A DNA stretch of 64,000 bases from Chryseobacterium sp. G0186 (lineage in GTDB: Bacteria > Bacteroidota > Bacteroidia > Flavobacteriales > Weeksellaceae), in assembly GCF_003815675.1 (NCBI RefSeq), contig NZ_CP033918.1:1860001-1924000 (forward strand), read 5' to 3'. Shown piece by piece: positions 63,392 to 64,000 of the stretch. Below the pieces are notes generated by a model that was given only the letters and a program-made list of their open reading frames with translations, made no database searches and was not told the DNA's origin. The translations under genes and the position numbers were made by a program. Positions within the stretch are counted from its first letter, which is position 1, and each line of letters starts with the position of its first letter.

Positions 63392-64000
63392 TTAGTTTTT
63401 ATAGAACCCGTTTGTTCCGATTCCTGCAGTAAAGTTTTTCAATAGAGAACCATTGTTCGCATTATAAACATTTACTTTACCATCTTCTGAGAAGTTTGCA
63501 TCTGAGGCAAAGATTCTCCCATCAATCACGTCAAAACCGTACACATTACCAACAGCGGTAACAATAGCTGTAGTTGGAACAGCAGTAGAGTTCACAGCCA
63601 TACCATATACCTTATTGCTATCAGTGATAAAATAAAACTTGTCGTTATCAGCTCTAAGCTTTTGAGCTTTGGCAATTCCTGTAAGCGTAGTAGTTGTGAA
63701 AGTTCCTGCAGAAGAATTGATCTTATAAATATAAGAGTCTGTATTATCAGAAACCAATACATAAGCACTTCCTTTATAAGAAATAAGATCCTTTATAATA
63801 CCAACGCTAGGTAGTGTAATGGTTTTACTTATCGTATTTGTAGAAGGGCTTACCACACTGATGGTATACCCAGTTGCAAATGAGTCAAAAGGAGGTGCAG
63901 TATTATAACCAATACCATCCGTTTGTACAATAATATTTCCTTCTGCTTCCACTACTTTTTCAGCATAACGTGGGAAACTTACGCTATTTACATAGGTATT
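63392..64000 (-). CDS. Beta-propeller protein, DUF5074/YncE-like (5' end outside window)
   Basis: The frame ends at 63392 and is open to the right edge, so the N-terminus and any signal are missing. About 203 residues are visible. They consist of strands of the YncE/DUF5074 type: SFPRYAEKVVEAEGNIIVQT, ISVVSPSTNTISKTITL, SYIYKINSSAGTFTTTTLTG, VNVYNANNGSLLKNFTAG. Such proteins form propellers on the surface of Bacteroidota and are often encoded next to TonB receptors. Here the partner would lie beyond the edge. Confidence 0.75.
   Translation of the reverse strand, partial: NTYVNSVSFPRYAEKVVEAEGNIIVQTDGIGYNTAPPFDSFATGYTISVVSPSTNTISKTITLPSVGIIKDLISYKGSAYVLVSDNTDSYIYKINSSAGTFTTTTLTGIAKAQKLRADNDKFYFITDSNKVYGMAVNSTAVPTTAIVTAVGNVYGFDVIDGRIFASDANFSEDGKVNVYNANNGSLLKNFTAGIGTNGFYKN

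Overview
The window looks like a chromosomal segment of a low-GC Bacteroidota, most likely a Chryseobacterium-type member of the Flavobacteriia. The support is SusC/SusD outer-membrane pairs, promoters with a TAnnTTTG-like -7 box, a type IX secretion (T9SS) C-terminal sorting domain on a secreted nuclease, the gldB-gldC pair, a Bacteroidota-type Hcp (TssD) and many small lipoproteins. I saw no tRNA, rRNA or CRISPR array. Genes are mostly on the minus strand up to about 56 kb and mostly on the plus strand after that.

Region by region. 0-8 kb: two SusC-type TonB receptors, one with its SusD, each behind the same conserved promoter/leader and separated by very AT-rich DNA. 8-18 kb: housekeeping and cell-surface genes (HMG-CoA synthase, M1 aminopeptidase, thymidylate synthase, GH13 lipoprotein, a 24-residue-repeat secreted protein). 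18-25 kb: a histidine kinase/response regulator pair divergent from a large TonB receptor and its surface lipoprotein. 25-29 kb: two paralogous cytosine-deaminase-like amidohydrolases, one exported and one cytoplasmic, around an AraC regulator. 29-37 kb: hemL, a GH73-LysM hydrolase, a PLP deaminase, small proteins and the T9SS-secreted endonuclease.

37-49.4 kb is an accessory type VI secretion island read on the minus strand: Hcp/TssD, VgrG, a tiny spike-like protein, a DUF2931 lipoprotein, a DUF2235 (Tle1-like) lipase, a LysM protein, a secreted protein, a DUF4280 PAAR-like tip, a 952-residue OmpA-domain protein and two lipoproteins. No core sheath or membrane-complex genes are present, so it probably supplies tube, spike, effectors and immunity to an apparatus encoded elsewhere.

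49.5-56 kb holds metabolic genes and an unusual barnase - archaemetzincin - barstar cluster. 56-64 kb holds gldB-gldC, cystathionine gamma-synthase, acetyltransferases, a DinB protein, TsaC-like and CCA-adding enzymes, and a REP/RAYT locus: a single-domain HUH (Y1) transposase at 60.0-60.5 kb flanked on each side by an inverted pair of palindromic repeats, with solo or decayed copies at 33.9 and 24.8 kb. The REP/RAYT locus, the T6SS island and the barnase cluster are the most interesting parts.
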